The position numbers and the translations under genes were made by a program. Source: Spongilla lacustris (taxonomy: Eukaryota; Porifera; Demospongiae; Spongillida; Spongillidae). Taken from it: 64,000 nt of DNA. The stretch lies in assembly GCA_949361645.1 (NCBI GenBank), contig OX442429.1, positions 2,669,231-2,733,230 of the forward strand, written 5' to 3'. Positions 35,691 through 49,227 of this stretch are shown piece after piece (position 1 is the stretch's first letter; the number at the start of each line of letters is the position of its first letter). Below the pieces are notes generated by a model. It saw nothing but the letters and a program-made list of their open reading frames with translations, was not told where the DNA came from and made no database searches.

Positions 35691-35748
<58 letters not shown>

Positions 35749-35934
35749 ATATTGCTTAACAGAAACTTCTTCAAATGAATGCATACGCGTCAGAGTGCAT
35801 GTACAATGCACATGTTTGTGCTGTAAACATACAATTTCATTTCATGTAACATTAGACCTGTTGTTTCATACCACATCAATAGCACATTTACAGGTACACG
35901 CGTGGTACACACGTTAACATACCTACACACACAA

Positions 35935-35965
<31 letters not shown>

Positions 35966-36312
35966 CATACATACACACACGTACACACACACACACACTC
36001 ACATACACACAAACTCACCATCAAAACGGGAACCTCATCCGGTTTCTTAGCAACAAAGACAGGGGTGCCGGCCAACACCTTCTCGAGGTCCTTGGCACAG
36101 ATCTTCACTCCCTGGGAGGCAGCCACTGTCTTGTGGTTGACATAAGCGTTCTTCACCCTGAGCTCCTTGAGGGGCTGGGGCATGAGCAGGGAGCGGGCAG
36201 AGGTGGTAAAGGGACCATCAGCTGAGGTAAGGACCAGGGTGTCCCCTTCATGCAGGAAGCCGTCGCGAAGGATAAGGTCTATGGTGTGACCTAATCCAGG
36301 TATGACCTTCAC
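31412..36312 (-). CDS. EIF5B: EIF5B exons for domains II, III and IV
   Basis: Seven exons. 36,019–36,312 encodes domain II ([15 protein letters not shown] to [11 protein letters not shown] and KDLEKVLAG). 35,550–35,681 and 34,972–35,048 cover the domain II–III boundary ([20 protein letters not shown] and [18 protein letters not shown]). 34,545–34,677 continues domain III ([30 protein letters not shown]). 33,465–33,635, 32,540–32,701 and 31,412–31,519 form the helix and domain IV ([69 protein letters not shown]). Domain IV contacts the CCA end of initiator tRNA and the extreme C-terminus binds eIF1A in known eIF5Bs. Residue conservation is high throughout, so this is a working gene. Confidence 0.93.
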
Positions 36313-38883
36313 CTGAGGAAGGGAAGGAGGGGAATGGGGGAGAAGTGAAATGTACATGTACATGTACATGTATACCATACAGATATTGTGAGCACTGTGA
36401 TTTGTGTGAGCATCGTGTGTTGTGTGTAGTGCACACACATGTGTATGCAGCTGTATGCATGTGTGTAATGTACTTATACACTTGCGTTCAGATCACATGT
36501 CCTGTAGATAGTATACATGTATTGTGGCTTCATGAAGTTACAACACATGTACACTCTGCATCCAATATCAATGGGGCACCATATTCTCACACCTACATGT
36601 ACGTGCATGAATAGTTGCCCCAAAACAGACGTGTTTCCATGCATTCCAACCACTTCCTTACATACCTCAAACCAAGCACCCTTACCTCCAGCACCACAGC
36701 ACCCTTATCTCCGGCACCACAGCACCCTTACCTCAAGCACCACAGCACCCTTACCTCCAGCACCACAGCACCCTTACCTCCAGCACCACAGCACCCTTAC
36801 CTCCAGCACCACAGCACCCTTACCTCCAGCACCACAGCACCCTTACCTCCAGCACCACAGCACCCTTATCTCCAGCACCACAGCACCCTTACCTCCAGCA
36901 CCACAGCTTCAAGCTCCTGAGAGAGCATCAGTTTGTCAGCCAGGAACTTCTGACTGTATGAGACCACCTGAGCTATTAGGTCTCCCATTCCGTCCCCCGT
37001 GATGGCCGACACTGGAACAACAGGAACATAGTCCTACAGGAAATGAAGGGAGGCATGGTTCCAACAGTTCAAGACCACACAGGTCATACTGTGAGATGTG
37101 GCAGCAGCAGTTGTAACAATAGTTATACATAGGAGTACATTGCACTGTCATGCAATTACAAGCAGTAGTTCCCATTCAACAGAAAGCATCCCTTTTAGAT
37201 ACATGTACACTCACCCATCTACATGCACCCACACTTACACTCACCCACCTACATGTACATGCACCCACACTTACCTTGCCAAATTCCACCTTGTCCCAGT
37301 ATAAAGCTGCGTTAACACTCTGCTCTGCCAGCTGTCCAACAACAGATTTCAACCTCTCCTGAAACTCGTCAAGCGTGTTTGGCTTCTGCTTCTTCAGTGT
37401 GTCCTTCACACTTGAATGAGGATTTCTGAACCAATCGTACAATCGATCGATCTGTGCACACAGGCACAAATAAATGTAAGCATATATACACACATTAGCA
37501 CACACAATAAATGCATGTACATGTACGTTTATTAACACTACATGTACTCTTATCCTAAACTGCAGTCAACATGTGGACCCCACCCCCACTGCCCATTCTC
37601 AATAACCTGGGCCACACCCCCACTGCCCATTCTTAATGACCTGGGCTTGATTACATGTACATCTCACTCTTCCACATGGCATACCTTGTTCAGGGCCACC
37701 ACAAAGGGGGCGTTTCCCTTCTTGAGGATATTGAGGGACTCTATGGTCTGTCCCTCCAGCCCGTGCATAATGTCCACCACTAGAATGGCTAGGTCACACA
37801 TGGATGATCCCCTCACCCTCAAATTGCTGGACAGCGGAGGAGAAGGGAAAATTAATAAATAATACAAATCAGAATTGAAAAATGAAAGAAGCTCTGATTC
37901 CAACTGGCTTAATTTATGTAAATGCTAAAGATAATAGTGATCAGCCATATTATACATGTATGTCTCTGAATACATACATGTAAGCTCTAAAAACATAAAT
38001 CACAAAAAGAATGAACTATAGTGTGGTCACTGTACATGTAGTATAGGGTGGTCACTGTACATGTAGTATAGGGTGTACATGTACATGTAGTACAGGTGTA
38101 CTCGTAATACAGATGTATATATAGTACAGGTGTACATGTACATGTATTACAGGTGTACACGTAGTACAGGTGTACACGTAGTACAGGTGTACATGTAGTA
38201 CAGGTGTACATGTACATGTACATGTATGTACATGTACTGATGTGCCACAATTAGTGCTAGTTATTGATAACCACACCTGAAGGCTTCATGGCCCGGTGTG
38301 TCGATAATCAAAAGGCCTGGAACTGTTGTCTCCGTCTTGGAAAACTGAAATAATAGAAGAAGCGTGTGTGTTAGGGGTGTGGGGGAATTGTTGTGAAGGG
38401 GAGATGTGTGGAGAGATGTGAGGGGGATGTGAGGGGGAGATGTGAGGGAAGATGTGAGGGGGAGATGTGAGGGGGATATGTGAGGGGGATATGTGAGGGG
38501 GAGATGTGAGGGGGAGATGTGAGGGGGATATGTGAGGGGGATATGTGAGGGGGAGATGTGAGGGGGAGATGTGAGGGGGAGATGTGAAGGGGATATGTGA
38601 GGGGGAGATGTGAGGGGGAGATGTGAAAATGAGAGGACAGGTGAAATCCAAACAGAGCGAGAGGTAAGATACATGTAATACAATCATCCTTGACTGATCA
38701 TTATTGATGTGAATGGAGAGGGACAGTGTCCCATACATGTACATGAACATGGGCATGAACACCCAGGATACATTGTGTATAAACAATGTACCATAACAAG
38801 TGGTGCCTTTGATAACAGACATGTACATGTACTTTAGTCTATATGCATATGTACATGTACATGTACACACACGCATCCACGCC

Positions 38884-38914
<31 letters not shown>

Positions 38915-41900
38915 CTCTTTGACCATTTTGGTCTGCTCCTTAATCGTTTCCTTGGGAACAAACGTTGCCCCTATCTGCTGGGTGATCCCTCCTGCCTCCC
39001 CATCCTGGACGTGGGAGTGGCGTATCTTGTCCAAGATCTTGGTCTTCCCAGTGTCCACGTGACCCAGCACGCAGATGACAGGGGAGCGGAGGATTTCAGG
39101 ACTGCGCTCCTCCTTGTGCTGCTGGCGACGGTTCTGAACATGTAGAGACGGCCATATTGGCAGCTGCACAACACTTGCTTGTACATGTACATGTATACAC
39201 CTACACGTATGTACACACATACACACACACACAGCACAGAGGGACATCCATTGCTTGAGACTCACACGTACCATCTGCATTACATGTGTACAAATTCCAA
39301 CAGCTGTAAACCATCCCTCACTCTGATCAGGTTAAGGTCTGCCCACACAACAACCTGATGCAATAAGATGTGGAGGTCGGCTCCTATGCCTCATATAGAA
39401 GTGCTTAGAATGTGCATAATTGGCTCAAAGATAACACTTTCAACCAGCAAGGCATAAACAGGTTAGGGAGAAACACTACAAAGGTGTTTGGTGCGAGCGT
39501 AATGTAACGAAGCAGTGTACACATCCAGACCATCACGCTAATGGGATAATGAGGGATGGTGGGGGAGATGTGCACATGAGGGGGAGGGTGGAGGGCATGA
39601 GGCGGGTGGTGGAGGGCATGAGGCGGGTGGTGGAGGGCATGAGGGGAGGGTGGTGGAGGAGATGTACACATGAGGGGAGGGCAAGAAGTAAACGTGGTAA
39701 TATCTGGGAAGGGAAGTGTTGCATGAATATGGATAAGCTGACTAATGAATGGTCAATGAATCCATCCAGGTCATGGGGGGGACTTAATGACTTCATATGG
39801 ACAATGCTGTTGGGTGGGTGGTAGTATTCATGGCAGGAGCCCTTGCAGTGTACCCACGTATTATTGGTGGGTGGGTCGGCATGCAGGGAGGGGGAGGGGC
39901 CTTCATGCATTTACAGTGGTGCATTTAGAAGATGACGATTGCTATTGAAGCTAAATGTACACATGTATTATCTATCACAGGGTATGTTAAACCAGTCAGA
40001 ACCTGATTTCAATTATCGCCTACATCTCCATCAACTTGTGTCCTTTAAAATACTCACCCTCCTCCCACCACCACCAGCTTTCCCTCTAACACTCACCCTC
40101 CTCCCCCCCACCAGCCTTCCCACTAACACTCCCCCTCCTCCCACCACCACCAGCCTTCCCTCTAACACTCCCCCTCCTCCCCCCCACCAGCCTTCCCACT
40201 AACACTCACCCTCCTCCCACCACCACAAGCCTTCCCTCTAACACTCACCCTCCTCCCCCCCAGCCTTCCCTCTCACCCTCCTCCCCCCCCAGCCTTCCCA
40301 CTCACCCTCCTCCCCCCCCAGCCTTCCCACTCACCCTCCTCCCCAGCCTTCCCTCTCACCCTCCTCCCCCCCCAGCCTTCCCTCTCACCCTCCTCCCCCC
40401 CCCAGCCTTCCCACTCACCCTCCTCCCCAGCCTTCCCTCTCACCTGGATCCTTTTAGCTGCTTTATTGTACGCTCTCTGCTGCTCACTCAATCCTTCCTC
40501 CTCCCCATCCTCATCACTCTCTTCACTAGAGCTTTCACTTTCACTCTCCGTTTCAGTTGACTTGGACTGTTGAGAAGCAAGAGGAACACTGGGTTCCTGC
40601 CTCTGGGCGGAGCTTGGCTCCACCCCCTCCTGCTCCTTAGCCAGGCTCGAATCCTCCTTGACTCCTTCGCTCTCGATGACAGCTGGTGCGGCCCCTTCCT
40701 CCTCCTCACTGGCTATCTCCTCCCAGTTATCCACCACCTGTGGTTGGCCTAAGGTCAGACCACCTCCCCTGCAGGGGTACGCATGCACCAAGTACCCAGT
40801 CCCACCCATTTCAAGAGTACTGATGACGCCACTGTGATAACGTGTGATGTGGTGTGATGGTGTGCATTATGTGGAGTGCCATCATCAGGATAGTACAGAA
40901 GAGGACATGACATGTGTATGGGACATGTCTACAAGGTGAAGGTATGTACAGTGTGGGCTTGTGGGTGGGGCATACCTGTACCTTTTTATTGGGGGTGTGG
41001 CATACCTTATTGTCATCATCATCATTGCTGGAATGTTCATTCTGATTATTAAAGATAAAAGGAGGGAGGAGGGGCAAGGAGGGAGGGTGTAGAGGAGGGG
41101 GGCAAGGAGGGAGGGTGTAGAGGAGGGGGGCAAGGAGGGAGGGTGTAGAGGAGGGGGGCAAGGAGGGAGGGTGTAGAGGAGGGGCAAGGAGGGAGGGTGT
41201 AGAGGAGGGGCAAGGAGGGAGGGTGTAGAGGAGGGGCAAGGAGGGAGGGTGTAGAGGAGGGGCAAGGAGGGAGGGTGTAGAGGAGGGGCAAGGAGGGAGG
41301 GTGTAGAGGAGGGGCAAGGAGGGAGGGTGTAGAGGAGGGGCAAGGAGGGAGGGTGTAGAGGAGGGGCAAGGAGGGAGGGTGTAGAGGAGGGGCAAGGAGG
41401 GAGGGTGTAGAGGAGGGGCAAGGAGGGAGGGTGTAAAGGAATATAAACAATGCAATGCAAACACATCCAATAGAAACTTTACCTCTGAGTCACTAGCCAA
41501 ATCTTCCAGGAGATTGGATTCTTCATTTGTAATACATGTACATGTAACAAACACACACAAAAATGGTCACAGTACATGTACATGTACACCCCAACCATCC
41601 AACAATCCCCACAATGGATCCCCATAATGCAGTCACTACAATCTCCCACAATCTCCCCACTGTCTACTCTCTAAAATAAAAAGCATCCCATAGCAGAAAT
41701 GACCATGAGACCTCTTCAAATTTCAATAACTAAATTAAATGGTTACAAATCAGTATCTAATTATCTTCAACTGTTCAGCAAGTGTAGTATGTACCCTGTA
41801 CATACACACTGTATTAATGTACTGCCTTGTGCACATACATGTCACCATGATGTTGCTATGCAGTGACATGGTGTTGCTATGCAGTGACATGGTGTTGCTA

Positions 41901-44900
41901 TGCAGTGACATGGTGTTGCTATTCAGTGACATGGTGTTGCTATGCAGTGACATGGTGTTGCTAGTGTGCGTAACAGCTGAGTTAAATCTCAGTGTACTGT
42001 CATGGTGATGATGTCAACTGTAGAGCTAATGAGCATATTCAATATACCATCAACTTCCTCAACACATTGTTTCTAATGGACCTTTTGCCTTCTGACGTCA
42101 CAAATTAATTGGTTGTGTTTGACACAACATAAGTCCTTATAGGAACTTCACGAAGAAACACAGCAAGTACTAAATTAATGGTAAATGAATGCCTGACTAT
42201 ATTCCAAAATGAAGTACCTTCGCCAGTTACGGTGCAAATGTTACAGCGCTCACAAGTTACTGGAAGTTGCCCCCCCAAAAATCGAAAAGCGCGACTTCGC
42301 ACGTCTCATTAGCAACTTCCGCAATGTTTCGCTGCATACAAATCCCTTACAGAGCTCCATCGTGAAATACAACAAAAATGAAACGTGTGATAATTTACTT
42401 CTCAATAAAAATTTAAAAGGAAAAGCATGTAGGAGCTATGATGGCGAAGTTATACCATTTTAAAAGTTGCCCCCCCAAAATTCATGCGTGACGTCAAAGG
42501 CAAAAGGTCCATTGCGTGTTTCATTTTTTGGTTTTAGGAGATGTTGATTTGAAGGTGTAAAAAGCAAGGAAACAAGATATTAGTATGAAGAGGAAACAAA
42601 CACGTACAAAAATATAAATGTATTGTTGGATGTTTTCATTTTCCCTTACATCTTGTTTCCTTGCTTTTTACACCTTAAAATCCTACATAAATGCATGTAA
42701 CACAACTTTGTAATAGAAATGTTTTTAAAATCACGTATTGTACACGGAAATGCTTCATTGCTAACACATTTAGTATCTGAAAAAGTAAATATGTAATATC
42801 AAACCCTCTAAAATCATGTTCAATGTATGTTAGAAGTTATAACTGATGCTATTAAGCTGAAGTAGGTAGTTCACAACTAAATTGATCATTTCAATATTGA
42901 GTTATTTAAGGTCACGAACAAGTAGGTTGGGTTTTCATAATGGGGCCACATTTATTGCGGGAAAAGGTTTATTAATTTCATTATTCCATTGGCACCCTTT
43001 GATTAATTGTTATGGTCAAAATCTTGATTGTTTGAGGGTTTTTTGTTTCATTTACAAATGATAAAAAAAGCATAATTAATTACAAAATGCATACTAACCA
43101 ATCTGGAATTAACCTGATCCAAACATACTTTATTCTGTGAGGGAGCCACCTTATTTTGATTGATAAAAAGACTATTAAAGTGGGTGACAGCATCGCGGCC
43201 CACACACTGATAGAGAGCTTTTTTATCTGTAATGTTGAAGTGACGTTTTCCAGTGGTTTTATTCCTCTTTAGGGCTTCAATTTTTCAAGTTAAAGAAGGA
43301 TGAATTATTTAAAGGACTTAATTTGATACCACGTTGATTTTTTCCACTGAAATCTGCTTCTATGGGATATGAGACATCCAAAACAATATACTTTTCCTGT
43401 GTACCATTATTAAGATACATAATTCTAAAGTTTTCCCACTTTTTACATGGATAGAGTCAACATGCGGCTGCAAAACTAACTATGAATGCGTTAAGCTCAG
43501 TAGAAAAGGAAAGCAACTTTAAAAACAGTGTATTTTAAGAACTGAACATAGAAAAAATATGGGAAAAGTAGTGTTGGATGTAAATTTCAGTGGTAAAAAA
43601 TCAACGCAGTACGAAATTAAGACCTAAAAATTGAATTTTAATAATTAATCCTTTTTTAACTTGAAAAATTGAAGCCCTAAAGAGCAATAAAATCAAGGCA
43701 AAACTTCACTTCAACATTGCAGATAAAAAAGCACTCTATTAGTGCATGGACTGCGATATTGCCGCTTAATTTGACCGCCACATTGCAATATACATGTACT
43801 TCCTCAATGCTGTCCCCCACTTTAATAATACTTTCTTTAATGACAAATCTTTTCTTTTTAATCTTACATTAGAATTTTTAAAAAATGCTGATCATTCAAA
43901 TTTACATGTACATGTAAGCATGTACGTTTTGACTCAGATGACTCCTAATCTGGTTAACAGTAAGTCACCAAAGATCCAATGCAGCCTGATTTACATGTAC
44001 TTACAATACTGAATGGCTTTTGTAATAAATAAAATAGTTGTGGTAGAAGACTTTTTTTTTAACCAATGAAGAGAGACCAGGTGCCGTTAACATTCGGAAG
44101 TTAATGTAATAATTACGTCATTGTTTGTGGCTGGACAGAGAGATGCAGCGCATCCAGTGGGACCTAATAAGTTGTGCAATGGGTGCAAAGGAAATGAATA
44201 CAGAGCAGGTCTGGGTACTTCTACCACAGGTGTGCCCCCCCCCCCCCCCCCCCCCCCCCAAAGGTCAGGTGATTCCTCCTTCCCTTTACACATTATATGA
44301 GTTAATAACTAACCTGATGGAATGGACAGCTTGCCCTCCTCCTCCTTTGTATCACCTGAATCCATGGCTACAAAACATCAAAACATCCATATGCAACTCT
44401 ATTCATTTACACATCTTCATCCAATGCCCACTCAATGCCCATCCAATAACACACCATAATCTCCATTTGATACCCATCACATTGTACATCTCCATTCAAT
44501 GCCCACCACATCTTATATTCCACACCTTGCATATCAACCACTGCTTCTTGTGTGGAGGCCTCAGGTTGGCTGGAGCCATCCTGAGGGCCCTTCTTCTTGT
44601 ACCTCAGCCTCGAGCCATACTTCACTTTCTTCTTATCTTCAGCGTCATCGTGGTGGTCTTTAGATAGAGTTGGAATGTTGATACCTGTGCAACAATTTCA
44701 CGTAAGGAAGAGTTGGGGCTAACAACAGAATATCAAACACAACACACAGACACACACATGACTTTTATCATCACATTTCATCGTTAGTATGTACACGTAC
44801 ATGTGAGCTGGCAGGCAAAATGGTCATTGATCACTTCAGGTACATGTACATATACATGTACATTTATACAAATGTACATGTACATGTACCTGAAAGTGAA

Positions 44901-47900
44901 CAACAATCATTTTGCCTGCCAGCTCACACGTACATGTACCGTACATGAAAATGAACAGAACACATCCCTGCCAGCACATAAATACCACTGCCTTCCATGC
45001 ATGCACACATGCTATGTTGGAACTACATGTGTATGAAATACATGAACATGTATACAAAACATTATGACACAGCAGCCAGTTCTCCTCATGGAGGGATGGT
45101 AGCTGACACAGCAGACAGTTCTCCTCATGGAGGGATGGTAGCTGCTTTCTCTCCAGCACAGTACAGATAGTGAGCACACATGCACATACAGCCAGGAGGG
45201 ATTTACCAAGTTTGCAACAGGGGGTCAGTTTTGGAATATATTAAAATATATGTGGTGGGCATAAATGAAAGTCTCCCCTCCGTACTGTTAAATGGCTGTT
45301 TTATTCTGACATGGAATGTGCAAACCAGGGTGTGTGGTATCAGGGGGTGGGTACTGCACATGTACAGACATATGTGATACTGTACACACACACACACACA
45401 TATAATGTATGTCTTTGTAACTTTTACATGTGTACCTAGTGACTTCATTGCTTCCAGCTGGATCAATTGCTTGGCCCGCTTTTCTCGCTCTGCCTTGGTA
45501 ACAGGCTTTCCCTCTCGCTTGAGCCTCTCCTTCTTCTCCTTCTCCTTCTGCTTCCTTCGCTCCTTGCGCTCCTTCTCAAGTCGAATCTATATACCACACA
45601 TATACCACACATATACCACACATATACGTACATGTATCTATATACCACACATATATCACACATATACCTCACATATACGTACATGTATCTATATACCACA
45701 TACATGTACATGTATGTATATACCACACATACATGTACATGATTCTCACATACGTGTACATGTATCCATATATCACACATACATGTACATGTTATTGTAT
45801 CTATACATGTACATTATACACCTACATGTAAATATCACACATGCACATGTATGCACATACATGTACCACATACATGCACATATTACAATATCCATATCAC
45901 ACACATGCACAATCTACATGCACACGTATGCACATATCACAAATACAACACATCATCCATGCACTTTCACACACATGTACACATTTGCATCCACCACCTC
46001 CTCCCTTCACCTCTCCACCTCCTCCCTTCACCTCTCCACCTCCTCCCTTCACCTCTCCACCTCCTCTCTTCACCTCTCCACCTCCTCCCTTCACCTCTCC
46101 ACCTCCTCCCTTCACCTCTCCACCTCCTCTCTTCACCTCTCCACCTCCTCTCTTCACCTCTCCATCTCCTCCCTTCACCTCTCCACCTCCTCTCTTCACC
46201 TCTCCATCTCCTCCCTTCACCTCACCACCTCCTCCCTTCACTCTCCACCTCCTCCCTTCACCTCACACATCACACACCTTCTCAAGTCTCAGACGCTCTG
46301 CTTCCTCCTCTTTACGAATCTTTTCTTGTTCCTCCTCCTCCCTTTTCTTCTGCTCCAGTCTCAATGCCTCCAGTTGCTCCTTCATCCTAAGAATGGCCGT
46401 CTTGGCAGGCTTCTTAGTTCCCTTGGCATCCTCAGCCCCCTTCTCTTTCTTCTTCTTCTTTTTCTTCTTCTTCTTGTCATCCTTGTCATCTTCCTCCTCC
46501 TCCCCATCCCCCTCAGGTCCCGGTTCCTCCCCCTTATCTTTACTGTCGGCAGGGACCTCCGCGGTGGACTGGGTCACAGGATCTTGTGTGGGCGGGGCAG
46601 TGGGTGGAGTCACAGTTGATTGTGCTGCAACAATGTCAACCTTTGAGGTGGGAGGGGATGACTCCTCTTCAGCAGACAGCTGCTTGGCTTTCTCCTTCTG
46701 TCTCTCCCTCTTAGCACTCTTCTTGTCCTTCACTGCTGCCAGTGTGGGGGGCAACGGCTCCTCTGGTGCAGGGGGAAATGGCTCCTTTGGTGCGGGGGGC
46801 AATGGCTCCTTTCCCGCAGGCTCACACAGTTTAGTCTTGATGGGCAAACTATGAAGATGTAAGGGACACATGAGATGTGAGGGACACATGAGATGTGAGG
46901 GACACATGAGATGTGAGGGACACATGAGATGTGAGGGACACATGAGATGTGAGGGACACATGAGATGTGAGGGACACATGAGATGTGAGGGACACACGAG
47001 ATGTGAGGGACACACGAGATGTGAGGGACACACGAGATGTGAGGGACACATGAGATGTGAGGGACACATGAGATGTGAGGGACACACGAGATGTGAGGGA
47101 CACATGAGATGTGAGGGACACATGAGATGTGAGGGACACATGAGATGTGAGGGACAAACGAGATGTGAGGGACACATGTGAGGGACACACGAGATGTGAG
47201 GGACACACGAGATGTGAGGGACACACGAGATGTGAGGGACACACGAGATGTGAGGGACACACGAGATGTGAGGGACACACGAGATGTGAGGGACACACGA
47301 GATGTGAGGGACACACGAGATGTGAGGGACACACGAGATGTGAGGGACACACGAGATGTGAGGGACACACGAGATGTGAGGGACACATGAGATGTGAGGG
47401 ACACACGAGATGTGAGGGACACACGAGATGTGAGGGACACACGAGATGTGAGGGACACACGAGATGTGAGGGACACACGAGATGTGAGAGACACACGAGA
47501 TGTGAGGGACACATGAGATGCATGAAAACGTCATTAATAATATATCCTGGGGGAAGAGGGGAGAAAGTGGGGAGAACTGGGATGGGAGTGGGGGAAAGGG
47601 GAGGAGACAAGAGAGGAGAGGGAGGGGAGGGGGATAGGAGGCAAAACCAATGTACTCAAGGGACTCAACACATTTAATTTAATCACAATGGATCATTGAA
47701 CAGCACACACCTCTGTCCCTCCTGCTTGTCACTCTGCTCCTTGTCCGGTACAGTGCTAAGTTGTAAGCCCTCCATCTCTTCGGCAAGGTCATCATCATCC
47801 CTGTATGGTAGGATGGGAGCATGTACACATGTACATGTATACAGTGTGTGGTATGATGGGTAGTTGTGTGTCAAAGATATGACAATTATATACATGTAAC

Positions 47901-49175
47901 GTTTTCATTGCATATTTGGGGAAGGATTGAGGAGGATCTGAGTCTGCAATGTCCTTGACAAAATGACATTGAAAATATTAGTGCAGTTTCCAGGGTAGTT
48001 GACAAAGAGGTGTAAAATATGACAATACCCGTCACATCACTACAAGGCTAGTTCCCAGTCCCAACTACTCCAGCTCAGCTCTGAATGGGGTAATGATGGT
48101 GTGGTCATAGTGAGGGTAATGATGGGGTGTGGTCATAGTGAGGGTAATGATGGGGTGTGGTCATAGTGAGGGTAATGATGGGGTGTGGTCATAGTGAGGG
48201 TAATGATGGGTGTGGTCATAGTGAGGGTAATGATGGGTGTCATCCAGTTTTTGTGTGACGTACTGTGTGACAATGAAAAAGCAGAACGTATTTTGTAAAA
48301 ATAAAAAAAGTACATTCTTTCAGTACAAATTAATGTTACGCTTGGCCTGTATGTCTCAAAAGACCTCTTCTCATAAACAGCTACATGTGTACATGATTTT
48401 ACATTTCCTCTATACAGGTTGTCCCCCAACACTGATGCCCCACAGTCTAGTAAGAAATCATGCAGTTGCATTGGTCTAACAAGTAAAGGCATCTCCTCCT
48501 CTTGATTTAGTTCCAAGGGATTCCCATCTTCGACCAAAAGTGAACCACTCCCCTTGGTCCAAGAGCAAACCACTCCCCTTGGTCTACGAGCAAACCACTC
48601 CCCTTGGTCCACGAGCAAACCACTCCCCTTGGTCCAAGAGCAAACCACTCCCCTTGGTCCAAGAGCAAACCACTCCCCTTGGTCCAAGAGCAAACCACTC
48701 CCCTTGGTCCACGAGCAAACCACTCCCCTTGGTCCACGAGCAAACCACTCCCCTTGGTCCAAGAGCAAACCACTCCCCTTGGTCCACGAGCAAACCACTC
48801 CCCTTGGTCCACGAGCAAACCACTCCCCTTGGTCCAAGAGCAAACCACTCCCCTTGGTCCACGAGCAAACCACTCCCCTTGGTCCACGAGCAAACCACTC
48901 CCCTTGGTCTACGAGCAAACCACTCCCCTTGGTCCACGAGCAAACCACTCCCCTTGGTCCACGAGCAAACCACTCCCCTTGGTCCAAGAGCAAACCACTC
49001 CCCTTGGTCCACGAGCAAACCACTCCCCTTGGTCCACGAGCAAACCACTCCCCTTGGTCCACGAGCGATGGAGACAAAGCAGAAAGTCATAAACCTCCAC
49101 ATGTACATATATATACATGTTCATGTTTGTTCTCTTCATCTCTTAGTGAACCTCCCCTCCACTTACCCTACATAC

Positions 49176-49227
<52 letters not shown>

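Noticed and set aside
42209..42463. 84-codon frame inside the 440-bp inverted-repeat element
   Set aside because: No similarity I recognise; likely chance in a short non-autonomous element.
45203..45435. Extension of the EIF5B frame past the donor at 45,436
   Set aside because: The open frame continues by chance; the conserved segment ends at EAMKSL and the next exon at 44,684 continues in matching phase.
46860..47520. CRISPR-like array
   Set aside because: Units are contiguous with no unique spacers, and the context is an animal intron.
46730..47677. Repetitive reading frames of up to about 420 codons across the 18-bp array
   Set aside because: Only the part from 46,278 to 46,848 is an EIF5B exon. 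The rest is an intronic repeat whose unit is a multiple of three and stop-free on several frames of both strands.
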